Source: Deltaproteobacteria bacterium UBA2957 (GTDB lineage: Bacteria > Myxococcota_A > UBA796). Taken from it: a DNA stretch of 8,253 nt. The translations under genes were made by a program, and so were the position numbers. Location: assembly GCA_002348535.1 (NCBI GenBank), contig DEBL01000246.1:1-8253 (forward strand), given 5' to 3'. Below are positions 8,220 through 8,253 of the stretch, piece by piece. The notes beneath the pieces were generated by a model, which searched no databases, was not told the origin of the DNA, and worked only from the letters and a program-made list of their open reading frames with translations. Position 1 is the stretch's first letter; every line of letters begins with the position of its first letter.

Positions 8220-8253
8220 TTACTCGACAATTTCGGTGACGACGCCAGCGCCG
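8220..8253 (-). CDS. tuf: Elongation factor Tu (C-terminal fragment)
   Basis: Only the last 11 complete or stop codons are present; the gene enters from the right edge. They translate as GAGVVTEIVE followed by TAA at 8220-8222. This is the conserved end of the EF-Tu beta-barrel domain 3. EF-Tu delivers aminoacyl-tRNA to the ribosome. Its position upstream of secE, in the same direction and closed by a terminator, supports the call despite the short length. Confidence 0.9.
   Translation of the reverse strand, partial: GAGVVTEIVE

Overview
This window is a single transcription and translation gene cluster, read entirely on the minus strand. In transcription order it holds the last codons of tuf (EF-Tu), then secE, nusG, rplK (L11), rplA (L1), rplJ (L10), rplL (L7/L12), rpoB (RNA polymerase beta) and the first 69 codons of rpoC (beta'). 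This is the conserved secE-nusG-rplKAJL-rpoBC order. The base composition is moderately GC-rich by eye. The RpoB and SecE sequences look most like Deltaproteobacteria sensu lato, probably Myxococcota. One sign is the RpoB N-terminus, where a GLQGVFKSVFPI stretch is followed by ECRERGMTYSAPLKV. This assignment is from memory of family sequences and is moderate in confidence; no database was searched.

Layout from the right edge: the EF-Tu C-terminus (8220-8253) is followed by a strong Rho-independent terminator (8176-8205). A 172-base spacer (8004-8175) then leads to secE. It contains no tRNA and no rpmG, but it does contain an exact -24/-12 (sigma-54 type) promoter sequence at 8132-8148, aimed at secE. 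secE, nusG and rplK are separated by short gaps of 26 and 23 bases. A 110-base gap before rplA holds a long imperfect RNA hairpin whose shape resembles an L1-binding site. rplA and rplJ are only 9 bases apart, with the rplA stop inside the rplJ ribosome binding site. This leaves no intergenic room for the usual L10-(L12)4 mRNA leader. A 63-base gap with a 10-bp hairpin precedes rplL. The largest gap, 292 bases between rplL and rpoB, carries three successive hairpins plus a pair of competing hairpins just before the rpoB ribosome binding site. A 115-base spacer with two small hairpins separates rpoB from rpoC, which starts with GTG.

The genes work together in gene expression. SecE anchors the Sec translocon, NusG couples RNA polymerase to ribosomes or Rho, L11/L1/L10/L12 build the ribosomal GTPase stalk and L1 stalk, and RpoB/RpoC form the catalytic core of RNA polymerase. 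All coding genes look intact and ordinary. The unusual content is in the spacers: the sigma-54-like promoter, the rplK-rplA structured RNA, the missing L10 leader and the rplL-rpoB hairpins. I see no mobile elements, CRISPR arrays, RNA genes or unexplained coding genes.
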